NCBI RefSeq assembly: GCF_001064145.1
Contig: NZ_JVOJ01000059.1
Location: forward strand, 41,510-105,509
Origin: Sanguibacter keddieii
Lineage (GTDB): Bacteria; Actinomycetota; Actinomycetes; Actinomycetales; Actinomycetaceae
DNA: 64,000 nucleotides
Direction of reading: 5' to 3'
Below, piece after piece: positions 1-9,321 of this stretch. Within the stretch, counting starts at the first letter, position 1; each line of letters opens with the position of its first letter. The notes under the pieces were generated by a model, which was given only the letters and a program-made list of their open reading frames with translations, was not told the DNA's origin and did no database searches. Both the position numbers and the translations under genes were made by a program.

Positions 1-252
1 GACGACAGATCCGGCCGGCTCCTCGTGGATGATGGAGGCAACCTCGCCGAAAGGCTGCACGTCGACGACCATGCCCTCGAAGGGGGCGTCGGATGCCAGC
101 AGATTCGACCCTCCGCCCACGACGAGGAGCGGGCCTCCGGCGGCGTCGGCCGCGGCGACGGCATCCACCAGAGCGTCGGCGGACGTGGCGGGCACGAGGC
201 GGGCGATGGGCCCACCTACGCGCAGGGTCGTCAGATCAGCAAGGGTCGTCAT
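1..252 (-). CDS. murB: UDP-N-acetylenolpyruvoylglucosamine reductase, 5' part only
   Basis: The first 84 residues of MurB, which reduces UDP-GlcNAc-enolpyruvate to UDP-MurNAc in the cytoplasm for peptidoglycan synthesis; the gene runs off the left edge. The translation begins MTTLADLTTLRVGGPIA and carries LRVGG and GGGSNLL, which match the N-terminal FAD-binding part of MurB (thr-x-x-val-gly-gly and gly-gly-gly-ser-asn). The ATG is at 252-250. In other actinobacteria murB lies close to rpmG, which here is 12.6 kb away. The identification rests on these two motifs and the start position. Confidence 0.85.
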   Translation of the reverse strand, partial: MTTLADLTTLRVGGPIARLVPATSADALVDAVAAADAAGGPLLVVGGGSNLLASDAPFEGMVVDVQPFGEVASIIHEEPAGSVV

Positions 253-308
253 GCCCCTAAGCCTAGTCGCACGGCACGCGTTCGGCCTAACCCCGGAGCG
301 CGACGGGT

Positions 309-1298
309 TCAGTCCATCGTAATGACGATCTTGCCTCGCACGTGGCCGCCCATGAGCTCCGTGTACGCGGCGCGTACCTGCCCCACTTCGAACGGGTAGG
401 TACGCGCAATGGTCAGGCTCACCGTGCCGCGTTCCACAAGACCCGCAACCGTCGCGATGTCGGAGATCTTTCCGTCGCGCCCGCCCGTGAAGCGCGCGCG
501 CCGCAGGGCGATCGCAGGCGTCGGGACGAGCGTTCCCACGCGCTCACCCTGAACGCCGAGGCTGTGGGCCAGCGACGAGTATCCGCCGAAGCAGTCGATG
601 AAGGCAGTGACGGGCGAGGGCGCCGCGTCCTTGATTTGTTGCTCCAGGCCCTCGCCATAGGCCACGGGGATCGCGCCAAGGGACCGCAGGTAGTCGGCAT
701 TTGAGGGACTGGCGATACCGATGACGGTCGCGCCGCGGGCGAGAGCCAGCTGCGTGACGAGGCCTCCCACTCCTCCGGCGGCCGCAGCGACCACGATGAC
801 GTCACCCACGTCGGCCTTCACGCTGCGCATGGCGCCCATCGCGGTCTGCGCGGCCACGCCCAGGCCACCGGCGGCCTCGAAGCTGACGGAAGCGGGTTTG
901 GGGACGACGTTGGCGGCCGCGACAAGGAGTTGGGTCGTCAGCGAACCGTACGCGCGGGCCTGCCAGGGCGCGGCACGCAACAGGCCAATAACCTCGTCCC
1001 CCACTCCCATGTTGCTCACCGCCGGGCCGACGGCCGTCACGACACCCGCAAAATCCTGTCCCACGCCCCGTAGCGGCCGCTCCTTGCCGCGAGCGAACCA
1101 ACGGGCAGGGTGAACGATGGTGCGGACGACCTCGAGGGGCCTCGTCAATCCACCGAAGAGCTTGTAGTCAACAGGGTTGATGCCGGCGGCCTGCACCTTC
1201 ACGAGCACCTGCCCCTCACCGGGCGCAGGAAGGGATACCTCGCCTTCCTCGAGCACCTCAACGCCTCCGAAACGACGGTATCCGATCATTCGCGCCAT
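309..1298 (-). CDS. NADP-dependent quinone oxidoreductase/alcohol dehydrogenase (MDR family)
   Basis: A 329-residue medium-chain dehydrogenase/reductase of the zinc-free quinone oxidoreductase branch. The N-terminal GroES-like domain contains AAGINPVDYKLFGG. The Rossmann domain at about 150-290 has AAAGGVGGLVTQLALARGA, the usual NADPH-binding AxxGGVG. The zinc ligands of alcohol dehydrogenases are not evident. It probably reduces quinones or activated alkenes, but the substrate cannot be read from sequence. It is separated from murB by 56 bp and reads in the same direction. Family assignment is secure, the role is not. Confidence 0.8.
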   Translation of the reverse strand: MARMIGYRRFGGVEVLEEGEVSLPAPGEGQVLVKVQAAGINPVDYKLFGGLTRPLEVVRTIVHPARWFARGKERPLRGVGQDFAGVVTAVGPAVSNMGVGDEVIGLLRAAPWQARAYGSLTTQLLVAAANVVPKPASVSFEAAGGLGVAAQTAMGAMRSVKADVGDVIVVAAAAGGVGGLVTQLALARGATVIGIASPSNADYLRSLGAIPVAYGEGLEQQIKDAAPSPVTAFIDCFGGYSSLAHSLGVQGERVGTLVPTPAIALRRARFTGGRDGKISDIATVAGLVERGTVSLTIARTYPFEVGQVRAAYTELMGGHVRGKIVITMD

Positions 1299-1418
1299 GA
1301 TTCTTCTTCTCTCGTCGAAGCGACACGGAGCGCCACGTCACAGGCGTTCCTGCCCACCAGGATACGCCGACCGAATCGCCGAAGAAAGGCGCAAGGACAA
1401 GCCGGATACGCGGCCTAC

Positions 1419-2660
1419 CTAGTCGCCGAAGGCGAGGTCCGTGCGCCTGGTTCCACGCCGGTCGGGCACCTGCCCGGCGAGCACGATCGCGAGGAGGACC
1501 GGCAGCGCCACGAAGGCCAGCGCACGGTGGTAGCCGATGTGGTCAGCGATGAGGCCGAGGATCGGCGGGCCGATGAGGGCCGCGCCGTAGTTGACGGTCG
1601 ACAGGACCGAGACGCGCGCAGGCGTCATCACGGGCTCGACGGACAGCGCGGAGATGCCCAGCGGGAAGCCGAGGGCCGATCCGATGCCCCACAGAGCAAT
1701 ACCCGCGACCGCGAGGCCGTGGTGCGGCGCGAAGGCCACGAGCAGCAGGCCCACTACCGCGCCGGTAAAGGTGATGCGCAACAGCATGGGCGAGCCCAGG
1801 CGGGCCTCGAGGCGCGGGGACGCGAAGCGCACGATCGTCATCATGAGCAGGAAGAACGCAAACGCCGCGGATGCCGCCGCCGTTGAGTAGCCGTAGCCGT
1901 CCACCATGGACAGGTTGAGCCAGTCGTTCGCCGCGCCCTCCATGAGGCCCGCGCTCATGACCATGAGGGCGATGAGCACGGTCTGCTTCTCGCGCCAGGC
2001 AACCCGGGTGAGGCCCTTCGCCTTGTTCGACGAGGCCTCTCCTCCATCACCCTTGTCCTGAGCGGGCGCGAGGACCGCGACCTCCTCCTTCGTCAGGTAG
2101 AAGCCGACGGCAGTGCCGCAGGCGAGAAGCTCGAGGGCCGCCAGGCCGAAAAGGTGGGCTCCGAGGGGCAGCCCCATCTGGGCGGCAACAGCGCCGAGGA
2201 GGGCACCACCGAGCATGCCGACCGCGTACATCGCCTGGATGACGGGGACGACGGTGCGGCGCACGGCCGCCTGCACGAGGCCGGCCTCAATGTTCATGGT
2301 CGCGCCCCACAGGCCGTTGCCAGCCGCGATCAGCACGAGGCCGACGGTGGCCAGCGGGATCGACACGTTGAGCGCGCCCATGCCCGCGCAGACGATGCCG
2401 AGAGCCCAGATGAGCACACCGATACGGCCCGAGGCCCGCGCGCCGAATTTGGTCACGATCGGTCCGGAGGTCGGCAGGGTGAGCAGAGAGCCGAGGGAGG
2501 CGATGAGCAGCATCGTGCCGATCGTCGCCGGGGTCAGTCCGAGGTCATCGCGCACGTCGGGCAGGCGCGAGAGCCACGCGGAGGTACCGAAACCGAGGCA
2601 CACGTAGACGATACCGGTGGCGCGAAGGGCGGCGTGAGCACGAGAGGACGGGACAGACAT
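1419..2660 (-). CDS. MFS transporter, YbjJ-like
   Basis: A 413-residue integral membrane protein with about twelve hydrophobic segments, resembling the YbjJ-type major facilitator family: it starts after a short basic leader with GIVYVCLGFGTSAWLSRLPD, and the first transmembrane pair is followed by a charged loop (KFGARASGRIG). A central hydrophilic loop at about 195-220 (KDKGDGGEASSNKAKG) separates the two six-helix halves. The substrate is unknown. It lies downstream of nanE beyond a strong terminator at 2701-2731, so it is probably transcribed separately. Confidence 0.75.
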   Translation of the reverse strand: MSVPSSRAHAALRATGIVYVCLGFGTSAWLSRLPDVRDDLGLTPATIGTMLLIASLGSLLTLPTSGPIVTKFGARASGRIGVLIWALGIVCAGMGALNVSIPLATVGLVLIAAGNGLWGATMNIEAGLVQAAVRRTVVPVIQAMYAVGMLGGALLGAVAAQMGLPLGAHLFGLAALELLACGTAVGFYLTKEEVAVLAPAQDKGDGGEASSNKAKGLTRVAWREKQTVLIALMVMSAGLMEGAANDWLNLSMVDGYGYSTAAASAAFAFFLLMMTIVRFASPRLEARLGSPMLLRITFTGAVVGLLLVAFAPHHGLAVAGIALWGIGSALGFPLGISALSVEPVMTPARVSVLSTVNYGAALIGPPILGLIADHIGYHRALAFVALPVLLAIVLAGQVPDRRGTRRTDLAFGD

Positions 2661-2700
2661 GCTGGGTAATATACGCGCCGCCAGTTGCGAATGTCAGCGG

Positions 2701-2731
2701 GCGCGGGCGGGTGTTGGTCACCCGCCCGCGC
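2701..2731. terminator. Terminator hairpin after nanE
   Basis: Perfect 13-bp stem (GCGCGGGCGGGTG with its complement) and a 5-nt loop. It sits between the nanE stop and the MFS start and ends the sialic acid operon on the minus strand. No long T-tract follows, as is common in high-GC actinobacteria. Confidence 0.75.
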
Positions 2732-2752
2732 ACTGTCACAACAGCGACAGGA

Positions 2753-3427
2753 TCAGCCCTCCACGGCCGCCTTGAACCACGTCGTAATCGAGGTGGGGTG
2801 CGTGATGGCGGTACCGACGATGACGGCGAACGCGCCCGCCTCCATGGCGGCGGCGGCCTGCTCGGGCGTGTGGACGCGGCCCTCGCAGATCACGGGCACG
2901 TCCGGGAACGCGGCGACGACCTCGCGCAGCAGCTCCAGGTCGGGCCCATCCGTCTTGACGCGGTCACCCGTGTAGCCCGCCAGGGTCGTGGACACGATGT
3001 CCACACCCGCGTCGACGGCGCGCTGGGCGTCCTCGAAGGAGCCGCAGTCAGCCATGACGAGGGTGCCGTCCTCACGCAGGGCCGCAACGGTCTGCGCGAA
3101 GCTCAAACCGTCGAGGCGCGGGCGACCCGTCGCGTCCAGGGCGACGATGTCGGAGCCGGCCATGACGCAGGCGCGGGCGTGGCGCAGCGAGGGGGTGATG
3201 TACACGCCCTCGTGGCCTTCCTTCCACAGGCCGATCACGGGCACGTCGACGCGGCCCTTGATCGCGGAAATGTCGGACAGGCCCTGGCAGCGGATCGCGG
3301 CGGCGCCACCGATCTCGGCGGCGCGGGCGATCTGGGCCATCGTCTCGGGGTGGCGCATGGGCTCGCCCGGGTACGCCTGGACGGAGACGATGAGCTTGCC
3401 CTTCAGGTTTGCAATGAGCGGGTGCAT
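2753..3427 (-). CDS. nanE: N-acetylmannosamine-6-phosphate 2-epimerase
   Basis: A 224-residue TIM-barrel epimerase converting ManNAc-6-P to GlcNAc-6-P, the third cytoplasmic step of sialic acid catabolism. It starts MHPLIANLKGKLIVSVQAYP, contains GGAAAIRCQG, PVIGLWKE and DCGSFEDAQRAVDAGVD, and ends with FAVIVGTAITHP, all typical of NanE. The length matches the family (about 220-235). It follows nanK by 9 bp in the same operon, so context and sequence agree. Confidence 0.92.
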   Translation of the reverse strand: MHPLIANLKGKLIVSVQAYPGEPMRHPETMAQIARAAEIGGAAAIRCQGLSDISAIKGRVDVPVIGLWKEGHEGVYITPSLRHARACVMAGSDIVALDATGRPRLDGLSFAQTVAALREDGTLVMADCGSFEDAQRAVDAGVDIVSTTLAGYTGDRVKTDGPDLELLREVVAAFPDVPVICEGRVHTPEQAAAAMEAGAFAVIVGTAITHPTSITTWFKAAVEG

Positions 3428-3436
3428 GGTTTTCTC

Positions 3437-4357
3437 CTATGCGTGCAGGAAGAATGAAACGGCCCCGAGCAGCGGCGCGTCGCCGCCGAGGGAACCAACG
3501 AGGATGGGGGTGTTCGCGACGGGCGTCATCGCGGAGGCCGCGAAGCCTTCGCGCAGGGCGTCCCACCAGATGTCCCCGGAGCGGGTCATGGACCCAGACA
3601 GGATGACGACGGCCGGATCCACGCAGTTGACCAACGAGGCCGTGGCCTCGCCGAGCGCGAACGCGGAGCGGGAGAAGCAGGCGGCCGCCAGGGCGTTGCC
3701 GGATTCGGCAAGCTCCTGCAGGGCGCGCCCGCCGTCGACCTCGGGGTCGGACTCGCCGCGCAGCGAGTCGTACCAGGCCGTGATGCCCGAGCCGGAGCAG
3801 AAGGACTCGATGTGTCCCTTGCGACCGCACGAGCACGTCATGTCGGGGGCGAAGTGGTGGTGGATGTGGCCCACATGTCCGGCGATGCCGCGCGACCCGA
3901 AGGAGACCTGGCGGTCCTCGACGAGAGCGCCGCCGATGCCGGTGCCCACCGCGATCGACAGGACGGAGCGGTAGGGCTGGCCGGCACCGAGCGTGGCCTC
4001 GCCCAGGCCGTGCGCGTGCACGTCGTTGAGGACGCGCACCGTCAGGCCGGTTGTCTCCTGAAGCAGAGAGCCCAGGGGGGTGCCTCCCCAACCGGGCATC
4101 GTGCCCGTCGCGGAGGCGATGTCGCCGGTCGAGGGGTCGACGACGCCAGCGCTGGCGACGGCGACACCCGACACGGCAGGGTGTGAGGCGACCAGGGACG
4201 AAGCGAGATCGCAGATGCGTGCCGCCACGTCCGCTCCGCCGCGCATCGCGTCGGTGGGGATCGATCCGCGCTCGGTGACCTCGTAGGTGTCACCGGCCTC
4301 GACGATGCCCCACCCAACCTTGGTGCCACCGATGTCGAGGGCAAGGAGCGTAGTCAT
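3437..4357 (-). CDS. nanK: ROK-family N-acetylmannosamine kinase
   Basis: A 306-residue ROK kinase, predicted to phosphorylate ManNAc at C6 with ATP. The N terminus LLALDIGGTKVGWGIVEAG is the phosphate-binding DIGGTK loop. GTGIGGALVEDRQV is present, and a ROK zinc site appears as GHIHHHF followed by CSCGRKGHIESFCSG (His plus three Cys). Position between nanA and nanE supports ManNAc over glucose as substrate, since ROK kinases cannot be separated on motifs alone. The hairpin at 4393-4460 precedes it in the transcript, so it may be expressed at a lower level than nanA. Confidence 0.85.
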   Translation of the reverse strand: MTTLLALDIGGTKVGWGIVEAGDTYEVTERGSIPTDAMRGGADVAARICDLASSLVASHPAVSGVAVASAGVVDPSTGDIASATGTMPGWGGTPLGSLLQETTGLTVRVLNDVHAHGLGEATLGAGQPYRSVLSIAVGTGIGGALVEDRQVSFGSRGIAGHVGHIHHHFAPDMTCSCGRKGHIESFCSGSGITAWYDSLRGESDPEVDGGRALQELAESGNALAAACFSRSAFALGEATASLVNCVDPAVVILSGSMTRSGDIWWDALREGFAASAMTPVANTPILVGSLGGDAPLLGAVSFFLHA

Positions 4358-4392
4358 GAGGATCCTTACGAAAAGTTAGGGGTATAAGAAAA

Positions 4393-4460
4393 TCGACGAG
4401 GCCGGGGCGCGCGCCCGAAGGCGCGCAATACGCGGAACGGAACTGCCCCGGCCTCGTCGA
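4393..4460. terminator. Inverted pair of TCGACGAGGCCGGGGC between nanA and nanK
   Basis: A 16-bp perfect stem (TCGACGAGGCCGGGGC and its complement) encloses 36 nt that contain a second GC-rich hairpin (GCGCGC..GCGCGC). It lies inside the nan operon, downstream of nanA and upstream of nanK, so partial termination or RNA processing is more likely than full termination. The arms are two copies of the window-wide word GAGGCCGGGG. Confidence 0.65.
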
Positions 4461-4464
4461 CGTA

Positions 4465-5382
4465 TCAGGAGAGCAGGTCGACCGCGCGCAGCACGGACGC
4501 GACATGCTCCATGTTGTCGCCCTCAATGGCGGCAACCGGGCGCGGCATCTCAGGCGAATCGAAGACGCCGAGCAGGTGCAGGGCGGCCTTGAAGGCGCCG
4601 ACACCCGCACCGAAGCCCTGCACGCCCTTCACCTGGACGATGCGCATGAGCTCCGCGAGGCGGTCCTGCTCGGTGCGCACGGCCTCCCAGTCGCGACGCT
4701 CGTAGGCCTGCCACTGGCGCACGTAGCCCTCGGGGTCCACGTTGGCCAGGCCGGGCACGGAGCCGTCCGCGCCGGACATGTAGGCGCCGTCGACGACGAC
4801 CTCGTGGCCGGTGAGCAGCTGCATCGGGTGGCCGGCGGCCTCGTTCGCCAGGCACAGCCAGCGGAACGCGACGTCGTCACCGGAGGAGTCCTTGACGCCG
4901 TCGATAACGCCATCGCGGCCCAGGCGCATGAGCAGGTCGGGCGACAGCTTCGTGTGCACGCACACGGGGATGTCGTAGGCCCACAGCTCGAGGCTGGTGT
5001 TCTCCTTGAGGATGCGGAAGTGACGCTCGACCTCGGTCTCGCCGCCGAGGGCGTAGAACGGGGCGGTCGCGACGACGCCGGTGGCACCGCCGATCTCTTC
5101 CACGGCCTTGATGTTCTCGATGACGCGCTCGGTCTCAGTGTCGATGACGCCGACCAGGAGCGGGATGCGGCCGTCAACGATGCGCACGGCTTCGCGCTGG
5201 ATCTGTGCGCGGCGCTCGGCGGTCGAGAAGGCGACCTCACCGGTGGAGCCGGAGACGAACAGGCCGTCGAGGCCCGCCTCGATCAGGCGGTTGATGTGGC
5301 GCTCGAGCGAGGGGACGTCGAGTTCGCCGTCCTTGAGCGGAATGGCCAGGGGCGGGACGACGCCACGGATCTTCGAAGACAT
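4465..5382 (-). CDS. nanA: N-acetylneuraminate lyase / DHDPS-family aldolase
   Basis: A 305-residue class I aldolase of the DHDPS/NAL superfamily, predicted to split N-acetylneuraminate into ManNAc and pyruvate. The barrel shows GLFVSGSTGEVAFSTAERR (the G-S-T-G-E pyruvate carboxylate loop, with S/T as in lyases), and VDGVKDSSGD, where the lysine is the expected Schiff-base residue. Linkage to nanK, nanE and a transporter supports NanA. The sequence is not close enough to the classic E. coli enzyme to exclude another keto-acid aldolase, but context makes sialic acid by far the likeliest substrate. Confidence 0.82.
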   Translation of the reverse strand: MSSKIRGVVPPLAIPLKDGELDVPSLERHINRLIEAGLDGLFVSGSTGEVAFSTAERRAQIQREAVRIVDGRIPLLVGVIDTETERVIENIKAVEEIGGATGVVATAPFYALGGETEVERHFRILKENTSLELWAYDIPVCVHTKLSPDLLMRLGRDGVIDGVKDSSGDDVAFRWLCLANEAAGHPMQLLTGHEVVVDGAYMSGADGSVPGLANVDPEGYVRQWQAYERRDWEAVRTEQDRLAELMRIVQVKGVQGFGAGVGAFKAALHLLGVFDSPEMPRPVAAIEGDNMEHVASVLRAVDLLS

Positions 5383-5384
5383 AA

Positions 5385-6203
5385 TTACATCTCTCCTTCG
5401 AGGTTGGGGTGCAAAAGCGAGGGCGCGGCACCCAGGAGCTTGCGGGTGTAGGGATCTTCCGGGTCGGCGAGCAGCTGTGCGGCCGGCCCTTCTTCGACGA
5501 CCTTGCCGCCGTTCATGACGGCGATCCGGTCAGACACATAGCGCACGGTCTGAATGTCGTGCGAGATGAAGACCATCGCCAGGCCCAGTTCCTTCTTAAG
5601 GTCCGTGAGCAGGTTCAGGATCTGTGCTCGCACCGACACGTCGAGTGCGGAGGTGGGCTCGTCTGCGATGATCGCATCCGGGCCGATGGACAGGGCTCGG
5701 GCGATGGCCACACGCTGGCGCTGGCCACCCGAGAGCTGTCCGGGAAGCGCGTCGAGCGCGCTCGAGGGCAGGCCGACGAGCGAGATCAGTTCGTGCACAC
5801 GCCTGGCTCGCGAGGCCGCGTCACCGATGCCGTGCACGCGCAGCGGGTCAGCGAGCTGATCCTGGACGTGCATGCGGGGGTTCAGGGCCGTCGCGGGGTC
5901 CTGGAAGACCACGGAGACGACGCGACCGATCTCCCGTCGGGCGGCAGCGCTACGCTTCGTGACCTCCTTGCCGTTGAAGAACACCTGGCCGGCGCTCGGC
6001 ATCTGCAGGCCACACATGACGTTCGCGGTCGTGGACTTGCCACAGCCGGACTCGCCGACGATGCCGAGCGTCTGTCCGCGCTCGATGCGCATGTTGACGC
6101 CGCGCACCGCGTGGACCTTGTTCGGCTTGAACAGGGAGCCGGTACGCGAGGTGAAGGTCACCTCGACGTTCTTCAGTTCGATGATCGGGGTGTTGTCGCT
6201 CAT
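5385..6203 (-). CDS. Peptide-family ABC transporter ATPase (OppF-like), sialic acid system
   Basis: A 272-residue nucleotide-binding subunit of the peptide/nickel ABC family. Walker A is GESGCGKST (about 51-59), the signature is [15 protein letters not shown], and Walker B is IIADEPTSALDVS. It ends with the short oligopeptide-family tail ADPEDPYTRKLL. Its start overlaps the stop of the upstream permease-ATPase fusion by 4 nt (ATGA), and nanA follows 2 nt later. With the fused ATPase it would form the heterodimeric motor of a SatABCD/SiaEFGI-type sialic acid importer. Substrate is inferred from context. Confidence 0.85.
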   Translation of the reverse strand: MSDNTPIIELKNVEVTFTSRTGSLFKPNKVHAVRGVNMRIERGQTLGIVGESGCGKSTTANVMCGLQMPSAGQVFFNGKEVTKRSAAARREIGRVVSVVFQDPATALNPRMHVQDQLADPLRVHGIGDAASRARRVHELISLVGLPSSALDALPGQLSGGQRQRVAIARALSIGPDAIIADEPTSALDVSVRAQILNLLTDLKKELGLAMVFISHDIQTVRYVSDRIAVMNGGKVVEEGPAAQLLADPEDPYTRKLLGAAPSLLHPNLEGEM

Positions 6204-8248
6204 CGCGTTTCCTCCTGACCGTTCGTTTCCAGCGCGAAGGCGTCAGCCTCCTCGCGGGGCGGCAGAGCCGCGTACACGTGCTCGGGACCGACCTCGGTGA
6301 GGACCGGGCGGATGTCCAGTCCGTAATCGGGGTGCGAGGACCGCGGTGCGAAGCGGTCGCCCACGGGGAAGTCACGAGGCGAGGGCACCGTGCCGGGAAC
6401 CTGGTGGAGTCGGCCGGAGCCGGACTCGATCGAGAGGACGGCGCCCAGCAGGCCGCGCGTGTACTCGTGGGTCGGGTGCGTGAGCAGTTCCTTGGTGGGA
6501 GCCTGCTCGATGACCTGGCCGGCGTACATGACGGTGATGTGGTGTGCCACCTCGGCGACGAGCGCCAGGTCGTGGGACACGAAGATCATGGCGAAGCCGA
6601 GCTTCTCGCGTAGCTCGTTGAGCAGTGCGATGACCTGCTTCTGGACGGTGACGTCCAGGGCGGTGGTCGGCTCGTCCGCGATGATGAGCTTCGGGTCGCG
6701 GGTCAGGGCCATGGCGATGAGAACGCGCTGACGCTGGCCGCCCGAGAGTTCGTGCGGGTAGGACTCAAGGGTGCGCTTGGGATCCAGGCCCACGAGCTCG
6801 AGGAGTTCCTCGGCACTGCGGGTGCCACCGCGGCTGGTCAGCTGCTTCATCTGGGCCTTGATCAGCATGGCGGGGTTCAGGGACGACAGGGCGTCCTGGT
6901 AGATCATGGCCATCTCGTGCCCGAGCAGCGCGCGGCGCTCCTCGGCCGACTTCTCGAGCAGGTTCTCACCCTGGTAGAGGATTTCGCCCGAGATCTCGGC
7001 CTTGGGATCGATGAGGCCCATGATGGTCAGGGCCGTGATCGACTTACCGCAGCCGGACTCGCCCACGAGGCCCATGGTCTCGCCGGGGCGGACCTTGAAG
7101 GACACGTGGTCGACGACGTTGACGTCGCCGTGACGGTCGAACTTGATGCACAGGTCGTTGACCTCGAGCAGCGGGGCTTTCTCGAACGAAGCCTCGAAGC
7201 GGTCGGTGCGATTCTCCTCGACGGACTTGAGGTCGTCGAGGCGGGCCTGCAGGGACTCGGCCTGCTCGGCGTAGGCGCGGCGCGGGTCGAGCAGGAGCTT
7301 GTCGGCCTCGCGGTCGGAGTCCTTATCGACCTGGGCGACCGCCGCCGAGGCGGGTGCCGCCACCATGGCGTCGGTGATGCCCTCAGACAGAATGTTGAGG
7401 CACAGGACCGTGATCATGATGAACAGGCCCGGGAAGAACGCGGTCCACCACTTGCCCAGCAGAACCGACAGGTTCGACGAGGCCTCGGACAGGACGTTGC
7501 CCCACGTGGCCACGGTGGTCGCCTGAAGGCCCGAACCGATGAAGGTCAGGGAGGCCTCAAGGATGATCGCGTCGGCGACGAGGACGGTGGCGAACACGAG
7601 GACCGGGGCGGCCGTGTTACGCATGACGTGCCTGGTGAGGATCCAGGGGGCGCGGGCACCGGAGACGATCACCGCACGGACGTAGTCCTCACCGTAGGCG
7701 GCCATCACGTTCGCGCGAACGATGCGCGACAGCTGCGGGATGTACACGAATGCGATCGAGCAGATGATGACGACGACCAGGCCGAAGGTGTTGCCGGACT
7801 TAGACAACGTGCGGCCGAAGACCAGGACGGAGACGGCCGCCATCGCGATGCCGGGCACCGCCATGATGATGTCCATGACGCGCATGATCGCTTCGGAGAA
7901 GGATTTGCGCACGACGGCCGCAATCGAGCCGATGATAGCGCCGAAGAAGAGAGCGATCAGGGTCGAGCACAGACCGATCAGCAGCGAGAAACGTCCGCCG
8001 AACAGGACGCGCGCGAAGATGTCACGACCGACGTGGTCGGTTCCGAACAGGTGCTCGCCGGACGGGGCGCTCCACTTGTCGAAGATCTCATCGGGACCGT
8101 AGGGAGAAACGTGGGGCGCCAGGATCGAGACGAGGACGATGAGCGCGAGGATGACCATCGCGATCTTCGATCCGGTGGACATCGCACCGATGCGCGAAAA
8201 ACGTGCACCCTTCGCGGTGACCTTGCCGAGCTTTTCTTTCTGATTCAT
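6200..8248 (-). CDS. Fused permease-ATPase (OppC-OppD) of the sialic acid ABC transporter
   Basis: A 682-residue fusion of two subunits that are usually separate. Residues about 1-300 form an OppC/DppC-type permease with a short cytoplasmic N terminus, six hydrophobic segments and [19 protein letters not shown] before helix 2. Residues about 355-640 form an OppD-type ATPase with Walker [10 protein letters not shown], signature [15 protein letters not shown] and Walker [15 protein letters not shown] charged linker (about 305-355) joins them. The gene lies 3 nt from the OppB-like gene and overlaps the OppF-like gene. Fusions of this type are known in actinobacterial peptide-family importers. 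Confidence 0.88.
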   Translation of the reverse strand: MNQKEKLGKVTAKGARFSRIGAMSTGSKIAMVILALIVLVSILAPHVSPYGPDEIFDKWSAPSGEHLFGTDHVGRDIFARVLFGGRFSLLIGLCSTLIALFFGAIIGSIAAVVRKSFSEAIMRVMDIIMAVPGIAMAAVSVLVFGRTLSKSGNTFGLVVVIICSIAFVYIPQLSRIVRANVMAAYGEDYVRAVIVSGARAPWILTRHVMRNTAAPVLVFATVLVADAIILEASLTFIGSGLQATTVATWGNVLSEASSNLSVLLGKWWTAFFPGLFIMITVLCLNILSEGITDAMVAAPASAAVAQVDKDSDREADKLLLDPRRAYAEQAESLQARLDDLKSVEENRTDRFEASFEKAPLLEVNDLCIKFDRHGDVNVVDHVSFKVRPGETMGLVGESGCGKSITALTIMGLIDPKAEISGEILYQGENLLEKSAEERRALLGHEMAMIYQDALSSLNPAMLIKAQMKQLTSRGGTRSAEELLELVGLDPKRTLESYPHELSGGQRQRVLIAMALTRDPKLIIADEPTTALDVTVQKQVIALLNELREKLGFAMIFVSHDLALVAEVAHHITVMYAGQVIEQAPTKELLTHPTHEYTRGLLGAVLSIESGSGRLHQVPGTVPSPRDFPVGDRFAPRSSHPDYGLDIRPVLTEVGPEHVYAALPPREEADAFALETNGQEETR

Positions 8249-8251
8249 GCC

Positions 8252-9205
8252 TCACACCGACCTAATACGCGGATTGATGAGCAGGTAGAGCATGTCAACG
8301 ATGATGTTGACGACGATGAACGCGATCGCGACGACGAGCGCGCCACCCTGCACCAGGGTGACCCAGTTTTCCTGGATGCCCTTGAGCAGGACCGCCTTTC
8401 CCATTCCATCGATGGAGAAAATAATTTCGATGACGACCGCGCCACCCATCAGGTAGCCGATGCGCAGGCCGAGGACGGTCACGGGGGTGATGAGCGCGTT
8501 ACGCAGCACGTTGCGGGCCACGACGATGCGCTTGGGGATACCGGCACCGACCGCGGTACGGACGTAGTCGCGGTCCAGTTCCTCAACCATTGAGGTACGC
8601 ACGACTCGGGTCATCTGACCGATGACGGGAACCGCCAGCGCGATGGCGGGGAGAAGCATCCGCAGGAACCAGCCGCTCGGATCTTCGCTGAACGCGGGCA
8701 GCGGGCCGGAGACCGGAAGCTTCTGAACAAATCCGAGGACCAGCAGCGCTGCCAGCCAGAAGGACGGGGTGCCGATGCCGATGACCGAAAACACGCGGAT
8801 GACCTGGTCGGGCCAGCGGTCGCGGTACAGAGCGGCGAGAACACCGAGGGGGAAAGCGATGATGACGGCGAAGAACAGGCCGAGGAAGGTGAGCTGCAGG
8901 GTGATCGGAAGAGCCTGAGCAACCAGATCGGTCACGTGGTTGGACGTGCCAACGCCGTAGGTGCCGAGGTCACCGTGGAGCATGTTCCACAGGTAGTGAC
9001 CGTACTGAACGAAGAAGGGGTCGTTGAGACCGTGCTGGACACGGTACTCTTCGAGAGCTTCGGGGGTCGCGGTCTCGCCCAGTGCCGAGTAGGCCGGGTC
9101 GATGGGAGACAGCGACATGATGAAGAAGACGAGGAAGGACACGCCGACCACCATGATCGGCAGGGCCACCAAACGTCGTCCGATGAGTCGCAGAAGGTTA
9201 TTCAC
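8252..9205 (-). CDS. ABC transporter permease (OppB/DppB-like), sialic acid system
   Basis: A 317-residue permease with six predicted membrane segments. The N terminus LLRLIGRRLVALPIMVVGVSFLVFF is the usual OppB first helix. The loop after it carries PIDPAY and a long periplasmic segment (EALEEYRVQHGLNDPF). Near the C-terminal half is the EAA-like loop VRTAVGAGIPKRIVVARNVLRNAL, which contacts the ATPase. It is followed after 3 nt by the OppC-OppD fusion, and preceded by the substrate-binding protein gene and a hairpin. Confidence 0.88.
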   Translation of the reverse strand: MNNLLRLIGRRLVALPIMVVGVSFLVFFIMSLSPIDPAYSALGETATPEALEEYRVQHGLNDPFFVQYGHYLWNMLHGDLGTYGVGTSNHVTDLVAQALPITLQLTFLGLFFAVIIAFPLGVLAALYRDRWPDQVIRVFSVIGIGTPSFWLAALLVLGFVQKLPVSGPLPAFSEDPSGWFLRMLLPAIALAVPVIGQMTRVVRTSMVEELDRDYVRTAVGAGIPKRIVVARNVLRNALITPVTVLGLRIGYLMGGAVVIEIIFSIDGMGKAVLLKGIQENWVTLVQGGALVVAIAFIVVNIIVDMLYLLINPRIRSV

Positions 9206-9242
9206 TGCTAGACCTCCATTTCAACGGATTTTGGCAATGAGA

Positions 9243-9300
9243 AAGGAGGGGTGGCGCCCGACTGTGGCGTCTGCCTCAGGGCGGGGCTCCACCCCTCCTT
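9243..9300. terminator. Intra-operon hairpin after the binding-protein gene
   Basis: A 12-bp perfect stem (AAGGAGGGGTGG and complement) around 34 nt, between the solute-binding protein stop and the permease start. Such hairpins commonly end most transcripts after the binding protein or protect its mRNA, giving excess binding protein over membrane subunits. Confidence 0.6.
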
Positions 9301-9321
9301 ACTCTGTGGTCCCTAGGGGAC

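Noticed and set aside
6752..8593. 613-codon plus-strand frame opposite the transporter genes
   Set aside because: Antisense shadow: Asp/Gly/Arg-rich composition typical of reverse frames of high-GC genes, and fully covered by well-identified ABC genes.
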